Shown here piece after piece: positions 42,490-53,957 of a stretch of DNA of 64,000 bases (position 1 is its first letter; each line of letters starts with the position of its first letter). Source of the stretch: Bactrocera neohumeralis (Eukaryota > Arthropoda > Insecta > Diptera > Tephritidae). A model generated the notes under the pieces. That model ran no database searches. It saw only the letters and a program-made list of their open reading frames with translations, and was not told the origin of the DNA. The translations under genes and the position numbers were made by a program. The DNA is taken from assembly GCF_024586455.1 (NCBI RefSeq), contig NC_065919.1:37486839-37550838 (forward strand), given 5' to 3'.

Positions 42490-44159
42490 TAATGTAAAAG
42501 AATTAATTTTATATTAAATATTTGAATTAAAATGTTAATGTTTATTTTATGTAAAGTACTCACCCTAATAATACTGTTTTATATACTCACCATAACTTTC
42601 TACCATAATGTAACGAAATTAATTCTACTTACCGCTTTTTGTAAATACATATTTACGCGTCCCGTTAGTTTAAGCCGTTGAGTTAAGGTTTAGGCCAAGT
42701 CATAAAATTCCTAGAATAAAGAATTCAATTGTGTAGGAAGAGCAATCGCGATCGGTCGTTTATCTAATATTTTTCGGTACAGGGAATTTTTCACGCATTC
42801 CCAAGTGACTAATTCTTCTCAAAAAAGCTTGAAATAGCGACTTTCCTACAAATTAATAATATTTTCTAAATTTTTATTTTAGATCAAAATTGCCGCCACA
42901 ATCGTGGACATCGTACAGATAATTTTTTTTAAGTGTCATTACTATAATTTATTTAACTATAATATACCCAATGAATAAACATAAAAAAAATCATTTTGTA
43001 TACGTTATGAATGTATTTATTTATAAAAAAACCGGACCGATTAATTAATTTCAACAACTAACAAGTAAGGAAGGGCTAAGTTCGGATGCAATCGAACCTT
43101 TTATACTCTTGCAACTTGCAAGAATCAACGCTAGGGAAGTACTTTAAGGTGTAAAACATCAACCAGTGGCTCGGAATACATACAAGCAATTTTATATATA
43201 CGTACGTGATATTTTAAGCTATTAGGGTACTAAACAAAGTATGTAATTGCAAATAGTAAAATAATTTCCTTATTCTTTAATGGGAAAAAATTTTAATTTA
43301 TTTGAATCAATTCCTTATAATCAATAATGTTTCTTTATTTTATCGGGTTGGGGTCGTTCCAGTATTTCCTTTTCACTGCTTATTCCTCTTAAATGCGTGC
43401 ACGGATTTTTTTTTTAATTTATATAGCACGGATAGCCAATGAATTAAACTTTGGGTTAAATGTAAATTTAGTGTTAAATGTTAATTTGTTTTTTAGATAT
43501 AAGTAAGCAAAAAACGCACATTTTCACATTTGCTCAAGCAATGGCTCTCTTCTTTTGAAGTTTTTGTTGCACTGATTGCAAAAAATTTAACCAATTTAAC
43601 ACACACACACATTCATTGAAATATATTTAATTGAATTAATGATAAATTACGAATTTTAAGTTGCAATTTCATGTACAATTTAATAAATAAAACAGCTTTC
43701 AATTACGTGTTATACTGTTCCTTGAAATGTAAGCAAAATTACTGAATATGAACTGTTCAAACGACGAAGAAAATAAGCACAAAAGGAAGACAGTAATAAC
43801 CCAACGAATCAAAATGGTAGGTCTTATATACATTTGGATTACTTTACATAGGACTCGTTTCGGATCGATGGTTGAAAGTATTAACAAATGTGAAAAGGGG
43901 TGGGGTGGGGTGGTGGGGTGGAACCTTAGGGCCACACTCAATTAAGGTTATACTATATATTTTAATAATGGAGTAATACGTTAGTATTATAGAAAAAAAT
44001 GCTGATTGGGTTACTTCTGTATTAACGGTATATTGATTTAAATGGAATTCAAATTTTTATTATACTATATTCGCGTGCCTTAATTAAACCCGGTGTGTTT
44101 TCGCAATTGGAAATTTTTAATATAATTTAATAAAATAACTGCTTTCAAACTTTATAATC
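42490..44159. other. non-coding spacer with repeat and G-rich tract
   Basis: 43068-43145 is the start of a family B repeat (AAGTAAGGAAGGGCTAAGTT). 43897-43920 is a G-tract (see separate entry). A CACACACACA run lies at 43601. No convincing gene. Confidence 0.5.
43897..43920 (+). other. G-rich tract, possible G-quadruplex
   Basis: Four runs of four G (GGGGTGGGGTGGGG, TGGT, GGGG) within 24 bases in an otherwise AT-rich region meet the usual sequence pattern for a G-quadruplex. No function can be assigned. Confidence 0.6.
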
Positions 44160-44804
44160 AGGCTGTTCACGGTAAGGTGGTTATCGGGTTATGTGATTAT
44201 TAAATTAAAAATAAGCTCTGTGCTCCGTGAACATCCTATGTATGGTTATTTGCTTATTTTTACACAAACAGCTGTTCATTGTTTACAATTCTAGTTCAAT
44301 GAAATTCCTACTTATAAAATGCCTAAACGAAGTTTAAAAAGCAAAATAATCGAATTTAAAATAAGTTCCGCTATTCAGGAAATGGACTTTATTGAAGGTA
44401 TATGCTTATTAAGTAATCCGAATTTTAAGGGTTCAAAAAATTCTTTATATAAATAATAATTTTTGATAATTACTGATGATTTTTGATGCTTTGTGATGCT
44501 TCTCGATGCTTGTTATTTCGGTTTTAATTTGCTGATTGTAAACAAAAAACAGTTGTTAATAGCAGGTTTTCCAATAAGAAAATCTAAATGGAAATTCCAT
44601 TCGCTTAATTTTATTTAGTTTTTGTGCTGCCATTTAGTAAAATTCCAACGACTTTCTAACACTGGAAATAAGCAAACAACCACATAATCTGTAAACAAGG
44701 GTCTGTGTTGGTCAAAGTTGGTTATTTTGTCATACCGCATTTTGTTGTTGTTTACTTAATCACATAACCACATAACCCGATAACCACCTTATCGTGAACA
44801 GCCT
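44160..44804. mobile_element. MITE-like element with about 37-bp TIRs
   Basis: The left end AGGCTGTTCACGGTAAGGTG continues to TTATCGGGTTATGTGA. The right end mirrors it (TCACATAACCACATAACCCG ... CGTGAACAGCCT) with one substitution and a short extra repeat. A short exon-like frame at 44320 (MPKRSLKSKIIEFKISSAIQ) ends near a GT and could be a transposase remnant. The right end lies 2 bp upstream of the Merlin-2 start codon. The TSD is unclear (TCA/TAA at best). Confidence 0.8.
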
Positions 44805-44806
44805 AA

Positions 44807-46053
44807 ATGATGTCAAATAACCAATCAGGTAAATATAATAAGTTATTTAGCTCTCCGAAAAGAGGGCAATATATTACGTCCATATAACGAAAATTTGGAA
44901 TAAAAAATCGCGCAATTTTTTATTCCAAATTTTCGCCTGCGGCGCTTTTCAGGGAGCTTTGAAATTTTCTTTGAAAACAGTATTATATAAAATAATATCT
45001 AATTTTTTTTAAAGATGATGATATTCCATCCACGAGCGCTGCAGCAGTAATGTGTCGTGATGCTACCATGATACAGCAGTGGAATATAGTGCAAATGGAT
45101 AAATACTTGGGCTCACATGAATTGTGTGTATTATTTGCCGAGGTATACGGTCTGTTGCCAAAAATCCGGCTTTGTGCCGTTCACAAAACCCAAATGGCAT
45201 TGCGCAAACGCCACCCAGTAGGGTACTTTAAATGCTCTAGGGGCAATTGTAAGACAACGTCCCATATATCAAGGGCAGCGGGCACGTGGTTTGAAGGCGC
45301 CAAATCAAGCTTTCCCCACGTGTTTTACCTCATGTATTGCTTTTCCTCCCGCTTTACGCGGGAAGGTATTTATAGGGAGGATTATGCGAGCGTTGGAAAA
45401 AAATTGTTTTCTGGCACTATCTCCGACTGGTATAGCTACTGCAGGGAAGCGGTAGTTATGTTTCAGGTAGACCACCAAGAAGTCAAAGGGAAGATTGGTG
45501 GTCCAGGTAAGGTAGTGCAGATTGACGAAAGTAAATTCGGGAAACGCAAATACAACAAAGGTAATAATAATAATTTATATATAATGCCATTATGTTTATT
45601 CAAATACTTTTCTTTTTTTTCAGGAAGACGCGTAGAAGGGTATTGGGTGCTGGGAATGATAGAAGATGGCAGTGAGGACCTCAGACTGGAGGTATGCCCT
45701 GACAATGTACGTTCCGCTGAGGCCCTCATCCCTCTTATTCGTAAGTATGTACACGAAGGACCGATTTTTGGCGCGCATATGAATGCCTCCCTGAGTATAG
45801 TTACATCCATGAAAAGGTTAACCATAGTGACCCTGGCAATCCATTCATCGCCGAGGATGGCACACACACCCAAAGAATCGAATCTCATTGGCGTGTAGTG
45901 AAGAGATTTTTTTATAAGGATAATTATAATAATCCGGCAAACTTTGCTGATGTAATAGTAGAATTTTTATGGAGGCGGGAAATACAAACAAAAAAGACAG
46001 ACCCATTTATTTCGTTACTGGGTGTTATTAATTATGTGTATAACACGAAATAA
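44807..46053 (+). pseudogene. Merlin-2 transposase (internal deletion)
   Basis: Exons 44807-44828, 45015-45560 and 45624-46053 with consensus splice sites. Reads MMSNNQS|DDDIPSTSAAAV, ELCVLFAEVYGLLPKIRLCA, GYFKCSRGNCKTTSHISRAA (zinc-ribbon region), VVQIDESKFGKRKYNKG (first Asp) and VEGYWVLGMIEDGSEDLRLE. Near 45760 a small deletion removes the ISTDC segment with the second catalytic Asp and shifts frame. Beyond it WRAYECLPEYSYIHEKVNHS, GTHTQRIESHWRVVKRFF and LLGVINYVYNTK are intact in the new frame. Homologous along its length to Merlin-1. No long inverted repeats were identified around it. Confidence 0.9.
44888..44935. repeat. perfect 21-bp inverted repeat in Merlin-2 intron 1
   Basis: Arms 44888-44908 and 44915-44935 (CGAAAATTTGGAATAAAAAA... 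and its exact mirror) are separated by CGCGCA. It would form a strong hairpin in DNA or pre-mRNA. It could be a small foldback insertion or a structured intron. Confidence 0.9.
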
Positions 46054-46771
46054 AAAACTCCATACAAATGAAAACCCAATTTTATTATTAAGGGGGTCTT
46101 GTATAAATGGTTGGTTGGGTTATCGTGGTACTTCAACTACTTTTATGCATTATTACCGATACATATACAATTTTTAATTTTCAGTGTTTTTATTATTTAA
46201 GTAAAGTGGATTTCCACTTCAATTCATTGAAATAATAAAAAATAATAAACATAGAGTCACTCTATGCGTAAAAATACATAAATTTTATAATAATTAGTGA
46301 AAATTGTATGGAAAAACTACGATTTTACACCATTTTCAGGAGGCTGCCCTAGAGCCCCCCGTGGTCCTAGGAGGGGAAGGGTGCTATTATTCAAAAGCTC
46401 CATTAATTACCTTTCAAATGAGGGGGGGCCCCTTCCCCTTTGCGCAAAACCTCTTCAAAAAGGGATACTGGAACGACCATTCCCCATTTTATCTTAATGC
46501 GAGTTGATGAGCAATATTTTTAGAAGCAAAATGACAGGTGAGCCAATATTTAATCGCAAGTTATGTGGTGGCATTCGTATGTTAATCCGGCGATTTCAAA
46601 AGATTCTACAGAATATTTGACTGCTTCATCGGGATCAGTAACACTGTCGTTCAATGTTTTGCAGCTAAAATACAGGCAGCTCGTTCACGAAGCCACGCAT
46701 GATTATTATAAATCAAAAACAATTATATGAAGCATTAAAGTTTTTTGGCATAGCCAAATTAGTTTAGTATA
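46054..46771. other. non-coding, with a G/C-rich block
   Basis: 46335-46445 is locally G/C-rich (CCTAGAGCCCCCCGTGGTCC, GAGGGGGGGCCCCTTCCCC) in an AT-rich setting, and two overlapping 66-codon frames cross it without recognisable motifs. A short inverted pair near 46190-46265 (AGAGTCACTCT) is present. Confidence 0.4.
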
Positions 46772-46775
46772 TTAA

Positions 46776-49339
46776 CCCTCTAACAGGCAAAACTAAAATC
46801 GTGGAGAGAAAAGATTGGGAATTTTTTTCTAGGGTAATTAGGTTCCATAAATCTCAAAAATATCATCATATGATTTGTTTTAATTTTTTTGTGCTCGCAG
46901 GTGAGAATAATCTAAAGCCCGCCACAGAGCAGCCTTGCCGTAGTTTCGTAGTTGAGCAGCATAAATTTAGTTTACATTTGGAACAAAAACACTACGTTTC
47001 TGAACTTAGGCACAGTTTGCATTTTCTTTTTCCACCATCTTTAGGAAGCCAAATGGGAAAGTGATCATCCTGATCAAAGCGGACATCCACGACTGGATGT
47101 TCTGCTCTTTTCCCTACATTAAGTTTCTTTCCTACGGGTGTTTATGGTGTGAAACTTGGTCGACCAGCAGGACGATTAAGTTTGTAAGCGACAAGACCAG
47201 CAGCAATTTCTTCACGGAACTCGGGTAACTTTAACAGCTTGACATCTTGTGCAGATAGATTTGTTGTTGCAATTTTCTAAATGAAGACGTCGCACATAGG
47301 AGAATTTTCCTTCAAAAACCGGAAAAAATGAAAATTACAAACTTCAACGATGTTACTCAAAATGGATTTTGAACCGAACGCACGTGCTTATTCGCGAAAC
47401 TCTCTATTGTTCTCGAAATTGCAAGTGGTTTTTTGTGTTGCGCGAAGTAAATTCTGGAAAATATTTTTTTATTGATTCTGGACAACATGGTATGTATTTA
47501 AAATTAATGATACAAAGATTAATTTAGTTAATCTATTATTTTGTTTTTTTTCCGAAAAAAACAAACTTAGTAAATTACAATTATATTAAAAATATAAAGA
47601 TTTTAGAACTTATAGGTGATTTTATGCTGTATATATCCGCCAATATTTGGGCCAACTCAATGAAAATTGCAGAACATGTTTTATTCATAACAGTGTTTCT
47701 TTGCGTTTAAAATAGATAAGATTGCGCGAAAACTTGAAAACCACGTACTCTATTGAGTATCCTCTTTCTTCGTTCTTTACAACCTTATCCAAGGGAAGCT
47801 TGCATTTTGGTATTCGAATCGCTCGTATCGTGCCCAAGCTGTAGATGACCCTTGCGCGTAAATATACCAACGAAGGTAGCCATGTATAGAAATTGTCGAA
47901 GTAGAGAATGTGATGAGCAAAATCAGGTATTGTTTGTGATAGTCGTACAACTACATTTGCAGTACTTCCAAGATCCGTCTGACCAGGTAAAATGATGTTA
48001 TCGCCAGCGCCGTATAGACTTAGAAGCGATACGCAAATCCAGTGGAGTTACACAAGACGAACAATTTTATACCCCACTTGTGTGGCTTATTTGGCATATA
48101 CTGCCGAAGATGATGTTTTAATTTTGTGCTACACTTTTGCCCATCGACGCAAAGACGAGCTGGTTTTGGAACAGAATCGAACCGTTTGTTGAGTTCATTT
48201 GACAATTTTCGGATTCGAAACAATGGATCATATCCCGGTTTACCCTTTTCAATCCTCTCGCTTTCATCTCTAAAAGACAAAGATCTTTTTATCGCCAAAA
48301 CCTGTTTTACAGTCATTGATTCTTGAATTGGAGTGAAAGCATTTTTACACCAATAGCTCTCCAAATGCGGATAACGGTAAACGGACATATAAATGAGTAC
48401 GTCAATGTATTTAAAAATTCCTTCAGCGTCAATCTTAAACTGGCTTTTGACGTTTTAAGAATAAGCTGCTCCATTTCTTTCTCCCGCAATCAATAGAACT
48501 AGTTCTTTTGTAAAAGAAATAACAGAACATTTCCACCGATGTGTCAATCTTTATGATACGCGGCGGTAAGCTAGAGTTGCCGTGGAAGCCTAAACCTGTA
48601 AAAATACCAGAAGAGGGAATGATTAAGGGACCAGTAGTTTCCACGGTTGGTAATGGAGATCGGGTTCTTTTTTTGCTTTGAAATATATTGCTGTCAATGA
48701 TCTTGCTACGGTAGAGGAAGATTATTCAGGTATTTTAGTAAGCTTTGATGATCCTACAGGTATATCAACAATTGAACTTATATTCAAGGACCTATCGGTG
48801 AATTGTATAAATGAATCTGTGGTTTCATTCATTTCCCGAATACACGCTGAAATAGCATGTTCATCTTCCGGAGAGATTCATCGCGGTCGTCCAATTCATC
48901 CTCACTGTTAAAATCGCTATCATCCTCGTCTATTTCATGATTCCATTAACTGGAGCAACTCTTCAACACTAAGTTTACTTAAATTCAATTTCCTGCCATT
49001 TCTGTGCTCCATTTCTTAAAAAAAATAAAAATATAAAAATACATATTAGCAACCAAAGAAATACCTAAGAAAAATTTCGCGTAAACAGGCAAGGACGCCC
49101 TGAGGCGGTCTTCGTGTTTGTGTTCTTAAAACTCAAACTACTTTTCATTTTTTATTAGAAACTGTGTATATTAACTTAAAATAAATTAACTTACTTAATC
49201 AAAAAAAAAAATTCTTCCGTATGAATATAGATGTATTATCTAACGGTTCTTATAATAGTTGTAGACAACAAAAAAATTTTTTAGGAATTTGTGACAATTT
49301 ATTAAAGGCCGCCTCAGGACGCTCTTGCCTGTTAGAGGG
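46776..49339 (-). mobile_element. piggyBac-2, both ends present
   Basis: Perfect 15-bp inverted ends CCCTCTAACAGGCAA (46776-46790) and its mirror (49325-49339), flanked by TTAA on the left and TCAA on the right (one substitution from the TTAA signature). The right side also holds a subterminal inverted pair: AGGCAAGGACGCCCTGAGGC (about 49089) against GCCTCAGGACGCTCTTGCCT (about 49311). The gene on minus is badly decayed. Confidence 0.92.
46900..49015 (-). pseudogene. piggyBac-2 transposase (degenerate)
   Basis: From the N-terminus on minus: MEHRNGRKLNLSKLSVEELL (49015), an acidic stretch with stops, TSVEMFCYFF-like, VYRYPHLESYWCKNAFTPIQ, KVLAIKRSLSF-like, RLCVDGQKCSTKLKHHLRQY (first Asp; the usual Glu after D is Gly), PHKWGIKLFVLCNSTGFAYR, then HHILYFDNFYTWLPSLVYLR (second Asp) and GTIRAIRIPKCKLPLDKVVK. 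47340-47690 is unrelated AT-rich sequence replacing the third Asp region. 46900-47270 gives FREEIAAGLVAYKLNRPAGR and a C-terminal Cys-rich end (KCKLCLSS...CFCSKCKLNLC). Many stops. Confidence 0.85.
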
Positions 49340-49343
49340 TCAA

Positions 49344-50345
49344 GGGGCTATAACAGTGTGACGCATGAAAAATTAGGCTAGGTTCGTGAATTTTTTTCAA
49401 AGAAAGTACTAGATTGAGGTTCTATGGATGTAATAAAATATATTTTTATACATATATTAAAATTTCTTTTTTTTTTACAAAAATATTGAAAAATAACGGA
49501 GCTATGTGCAGTCTGCGGAAGTGCCGAAAAAAAAGGTGCCTCAACTGCTGGCATGATTCCGGTCGCATGAGTAGCTGAAACAAAAAAATTTAAAATGTTT
49601 ATTAAACTTAAATATATTTTCTATACAATGAACTACGATGTTTGAAAAATATCAAAAATTAAGAAAATGGCGTAATTTTGAAAAAAAAATTGTTTTTTTA
49701 CGAAAAAAAAGGTCGTTTTTTTAATGCCAAATTGACAATTTTCAACCAATCAAAAAGATCGTTGTCTATTGTATAGCAAATGTATTCAACTATATCCAGT
49801 TTTAATTTGAAGTTGATCGGTCAATTTCTCGTTGAGTTATAATGTCAGCAATTTTGAAAAATGTCGTTTCGAGAAAAACGCGTTTAAAGTTTCACTTTGT
49901 ATATGTTTTGCACCTCTGAGCGGTCGCTATTTAGAACGCTGCCAGTCAAAAACTATTTAAAATACGACCTCGCAGGATATTTTTGAATATAGAAGCTATC
50001 GAAAAAGCAAAAAAAATATGGTAAAATATTACTTCAATTGCACATTAAATTTGCACTAATTGCATCCAAATATAATATTTCAGTACACATATGATTGTTA
50101 TAATACTTACATATGTACATGGATGCGAAGTTTTAATTATTATCCTGATCAATTGGTTTTTGCCTGGTAGCGAGGCTGCGTTGTAGGTATCAACCATTTC
50201 ATATTGAAATTTACGTAAATTATCTCATTGTCCGTGCGTTTATCACAAATCCATATGAAGTTCCAAATCTGTAATTTGACATCCACAAATGTAAATAAAG
50301 AGAGAATACCTTTCAGAATTTTCTCGCCGATTGCAACCAAACTTA
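49344..50345. repeat. non-coding with dispersed repeat family C (about 49690-50000)
   Basis: 49780-49960 shares CGAGAAAAACGCGTTTAAAG and neighbouring words with 36640-36720. Poly-A/T-rich blocks at 49660-49730. 50150-50346 leads into a family B repeat in minus orientation whose AAGGGCTAAG start is interrupted by RTE-3. Confidence 0.45.
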
Positions 50346-50355
50346 GCCCTTCCTT

Positions 50356-51254
50356 CTTCTTCTTCTTAATTGGCGTAGATACCGCTTACGCGATTATAGC
50401 CGAGTTAACAGTCGTTTCTTATTTTCGCTACGTGGCGCCAATTGGATATTCCAAGCGAAGCCAGGTCCTTCTCCACTTGGTCCTTCCAACGGAGTGGAGG
50501 TCTTCCTCTTCCTCTGCTTCCCCCGGCGGGTATTGCGTCGAATACTTTCAGAGCTGGAGTGTTTTCATCCATCCGGACAACATGACCTAGCCAGCGTAGC
50601 CGTTGTCTTTTAATTCGCTGAACTATGTCAATGTCGTCATATATCTCGTACAGCTCATCGTTCCATCGAATGCGATATTCGCCGTGGCCAATGCGCAAAG
50701 GACCAAAAATCTTTCGCAGAATTTTTCTCTCGAAAACTCGTAACGTCGACTCATCGGTTGCCGTCATCGCCCAAGACTCCGCACCATATAGCAGGACGGG
50801 AATTATGAGCGACTTATAGAGTTTAGCTTTTGTTCGTCGAGAGAGGACTTTACTTTTCAATTGCCTACTCATTCCGAAGTAGCACCTGTTGGCAAGAGCA
50901 ATCCTGCGTTGGATATCCAGGCTGACATTGTTGGTGGTGTTAATACTGGTTCCTAAATAGACGAAATTATCTACAACTTCAAAGGTATGACTGTCAACAG
51001 TGACGTGAGAGCCAAGTCGCGAGTGCGACGACTGTTTGTTTGATGACTGGAGATATTTCGTCTTGCCCTCGTTCACTGCCAGACCCATTTGCTCCGTTTC
51101 CTTATCCAGTCTGGAGAAAGCAGAACAAACGGCGTGTTTGATGAGGACAATGATATCAATAATCATCGGCGTACGCCAGCAGCTGTACACTCTTATAGAA
51201 GATGGTACCTTCTCTATTTAGTTCTGCAGCTCGAACTATTTATTATTTATTTAA
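50356..51254 (-). mobile_element. RTE-3: 5'-truncated RTE copy
   Basis: 3' end at the left (CTTCTTCTTCTTAATTGGCG, the mirror of the RTE-1 tail), 5' truncation near 51240. Flanking 9-bp direct repeats CCCTTCCTT at 50347-50355 and 51255-51263 suggest target-site duplication inside a family B repeat, although the TTC-rich tail makes exact borders ambiguous. Confidence 0.88.
50405..51240 (-). pseudogene. RTE-3 reverse transcriptase C-terminal half
   Basis: The 261-codon minus frame from 51190 starts in a frame-shifted part of the YADD box, then reads FSRLDKETEQMGLAVNEGKT, FEVVDNFVYLGTSINTTNNV, QLKSKVLSRRTKAKLYKSLI, LLYGAESWAMTATDESTLRV, KRQRLRWLGHVVRMDENTPA and RGRGRPPLRWKDQVEKDLAS, ending HVAKIRNDC. 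It is better preserved at the C-terminus than RTE-1, whose frame is broken there. Endonuclease and fingers are absent by 5' truncation. Confidence 0.88.
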
Positions 51255-51589
51255 CCCTTCCTTACTTGTTATATATAAGATATACTCTATATAACTTATA
51301 AACTGACCGACATTTTCAACATAAGGTTTATAGAAAAACGAAAATCATTATACCTAGTATTTGGGAGTAGGGGTAGTACTGAGCCGAAATTATCTATTAG
51401 GCCAATTCAGAATCTTGTGCATCTGAGTCTGCAAAATTATGCAATTGCAAATATTTACCATCAACAGTGAACGTCTCTTTTGTGATTTCTGTGCAACCCT
51501 TGCAAATACCATTAATTCACAGCTGATCGGTGAAGAAAAATATTGATGGTAAACAAAATTTTCGCACAAATTGGAAAACCTGCTCAAAA

Positions 51590-52690
51590 AAATGTTTAGA
51601 GAAAAATTAACTGACGCTTTAATTGATGAAGCTGCTGAAGAAATTATGGATATTGAATTTAAGAAATATTTCATTTAACAACAATTTTCTTCTAAAAATC
51701 GAAAGTGATGATGACGCACTGGATGCAGTGTTAGATGAATTGTCTGACAATATAGTATCTATATCTGTTGTTATGGAATGTCGGTGAGGAGTTTATAGCA
51801 CTATACCTAAGTCAGACATTTGGCGCAATAATATTTTGACAACACTGGACGAAGACCGATTCCGCCAAATGTTAAGAGTAGATAGAGACCAATATAATAT
51901 GCTGGTTGATTTAATAAAAACGATGAGGAATTCAACAAAGCGCACTCATGTGAGCAATCTTCTGTCGAATTGCAATTAGCAATCACACTGTTTCGATTAG
52001 GTTCGTCGGGAGAAAGTGCAGCATATAGAAAAATAGCGACAATTTTTGGAGTGGGAGATGGCGAAACTATATCGATAATAATCAAAAAGAATCTTTAGAG
52101 TGTTCTTGCGTCACCAATCTAAGTACATATATATATTGGCCCAAAGAGATTGTCCGATCGAAAATAGTATCGGATACCTTTGATGAGTTACCGTTTTGTA
52201 TTGGATGTATTGATGGAACCGGCATTAAGTTAGCAGAATCGCCAAATGAAGCTCATACGACATACTTCTTCAGAAATCACATATATAATATTTTCAATAA
52301 AAGCACAATGATGCTCGTATATATCGAAATAGCTCACTCTTTCAGGAAAATTAGCAGTATTTTTCTTCACAGCAATGTATTTCTGGTTTCAGTTGGATAG
52401 AAACGCCCAAATTGCGTTTAATTTACGGCACAGTAAATACCGGGTTAGAGTAGAGCATTGTTTTGAGCTTTTGAATGAAAGATTTGGAAACATTAAGTAG
52501 CTAAGAATGCGTCTGTCTAACAAAAGAAACCATAAATTATGCTGCGTTTGATTTCTTGTCTGCTGTTTTCTTCACAACATTTCAATTAATAATGTTTTCA
52601 CTTCGTTCGACGATGGTTCAGATCCATCAACTACTACGAAAGATTCTATTAAACCTGATGTCCATATTCCCAACAATGTTGGAGAAATTA
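51590..52690 (+). pseudogene. Hb-7 transposase (degenerate)
   Basis: Frames give MFREKLTDALIDEAAEEIMD, SDIWRNNILTTLDEDRFRQM, LRVDRDQYNMLVDLIK, SSVELQLAITLFRLGSSGES, KIATIFGVGDGETISIIIKK, stop, YWPKEIVRSKIVSDTFDELP, FCIGCIDGTGIKLAESPNEA (first Asp), a deletion of the second Asp region, then NLRHSKYRVRVEHCFELLNE (Glu), RFGNIK and LRMRLSNK. It aligns throughout with the intact Hb-8 transposase, so the two belong to one clade distinct from Hb-1 to Hb-6. Confidence 0.8.
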
Positions 52691-52989
52691 AAAAATAAGC
52701 CATATACGCATTAATGTTTTCTTAAATGTATTTTAATTCACTTGTAAATTTTTAATTACATATATTTATACATAAAACTATTGGTTATTTTAATTTAAGT
52801 ATTTAAAAAAGACAAACATGAAAAAAATAACGCTTTGAATAATAGAAGATAGTAAAACATCAATAACCGTATTAACTAAGTATCCATCTCAACAGTAATT
52901 GGAATTAAATATTTTAAAGTAAAAAGATAAATAAAGTACAGAGAAATAAATTAAGATAAATAAATAAAGATAAATAAAGTACAGACAAA

Positions 52990-53300
52990 TTACTGTTGAG
53001 AGGAATATTTATATTTCATCTCAATTTCGAACTTTTGCAAGCGTTCCTCCTTTTCGATTTGAAGTTTTTTCAATCTTTCATCCTTTTCCAATTCCAAAAC
53101 TTTTAATTCCAATTCACGGTTCTTGAATCGCTTTACCTCTTTTAATTTCTTCTTGCAATCTTCTCATTCAAAGCGTGATCTTTTTCATGTTTTTCTTTTT
53201 CCCCAGTCCATTTTCATTTTAAACATTTCCCTACGCTCGACTTGAAAAGCAACAAGATTTGCAGCAGATGATTTTGGGACATGTTTTTTTAATTTTTTTC
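52990..53300 (-). pseudogene. Hb-7 accessory protein, C-terminal coiled coil
   Basis: The minus reading contains AANLVAFQVERREMFKMKMD, EVKRFKNRELELKVLELEKD and RLKKLQIEKEERLQKFEIEM, ending KYKYSSQQ: a heptad-rich Lys/Glu/Leu helix as in other Harbinger accessory tails. One stop in the Lys-rich stretch. Confidence 0.7.
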
Positions 53301-53362
53301 GCGAAATCTTATGCTTTTTCAGGAACAATTACTTCACTTACATTGCACTTGTGGAGTTCCTA

Positions 53363-53957
53363 ATGGAAAATAGAAGTTTCGAGGTTTGTCATTTTAATTT
53401 AAAAAACCAAAACAAAGTCAAATAATTTTTTTTTTTAAAGAAACCAACGGCTCAAAGCTTTTATGGTCGTTTCATCGAAGACACGCAGCTGATGGTAGGA
53501 TGGAAAATAGTGCTCGCAAAAGTACGCAACATGCGCACTAATTATAACAAAGCAAAAGAGTGGGAAGGGTCGACAGGTGCAGGAAGTATGGAGGGCGACA
53601 CAATAAAAAGTAAATTCTTTTAAGGAAATCTCTTTTTTTTTAATTTAAGTTGGACGATATTTTCGGCAGCAGATTAAATTGTTCTGCAGTAGTGGAAGAC
53701 AGTTTGGTGACGCATTTAGAAAGCGATTCTACAAGTCCATCGGGAGCAGAATGTGTGGTTTAAGCGAGCTGAAGAATTACAAAGTCCTGCGTTGAACGAC
53801 AATGTGTGCACTCGAAGGCAGAAAGGAATATATTCCAAAACTGCCTTGTCAGAAATAAGGAAGCAAAAGCTTAAGATGGATGTTGCAGCAAGGGAAAGCG
53901 AAATGTCAATCAAAGAAAAGGAATTAGAGTTATAAGAAAAACAAATAGAATTAAAAA
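53363..53957 (+). pseudogene. Hb-8 MADF/Myb-like accessory protein
   Basis: Exon 1 ATGGAAAATAGAAGTTTCGA (53363-53383) then GTTTGT. Exon 2 from 53441 after TTAAAG reads KPTAQSFYGRFIEDTQLMVG, WKIVLAKVRNMRTNYNKAKE, WEGSTGAGSMEGDTIK, a MADF-type trihelix with its spaced aromatic residues. A GTAAAT donor follows and the next exon gives LDDIFGSRLNCSAVVEDSLV. A frameshift near 53755 leads to the coiled-coil tail (SEIRKQKLKMDVAARESEMS, IKEKELEL), then a stop and the family B insertion. Inactive by frameshift. Confidence 0.75.

Noticed and set aside
45463..45888. 141-codon minus frame over Merlin-2
   Set aside because: Antisense shadow of the transposase; no family support.
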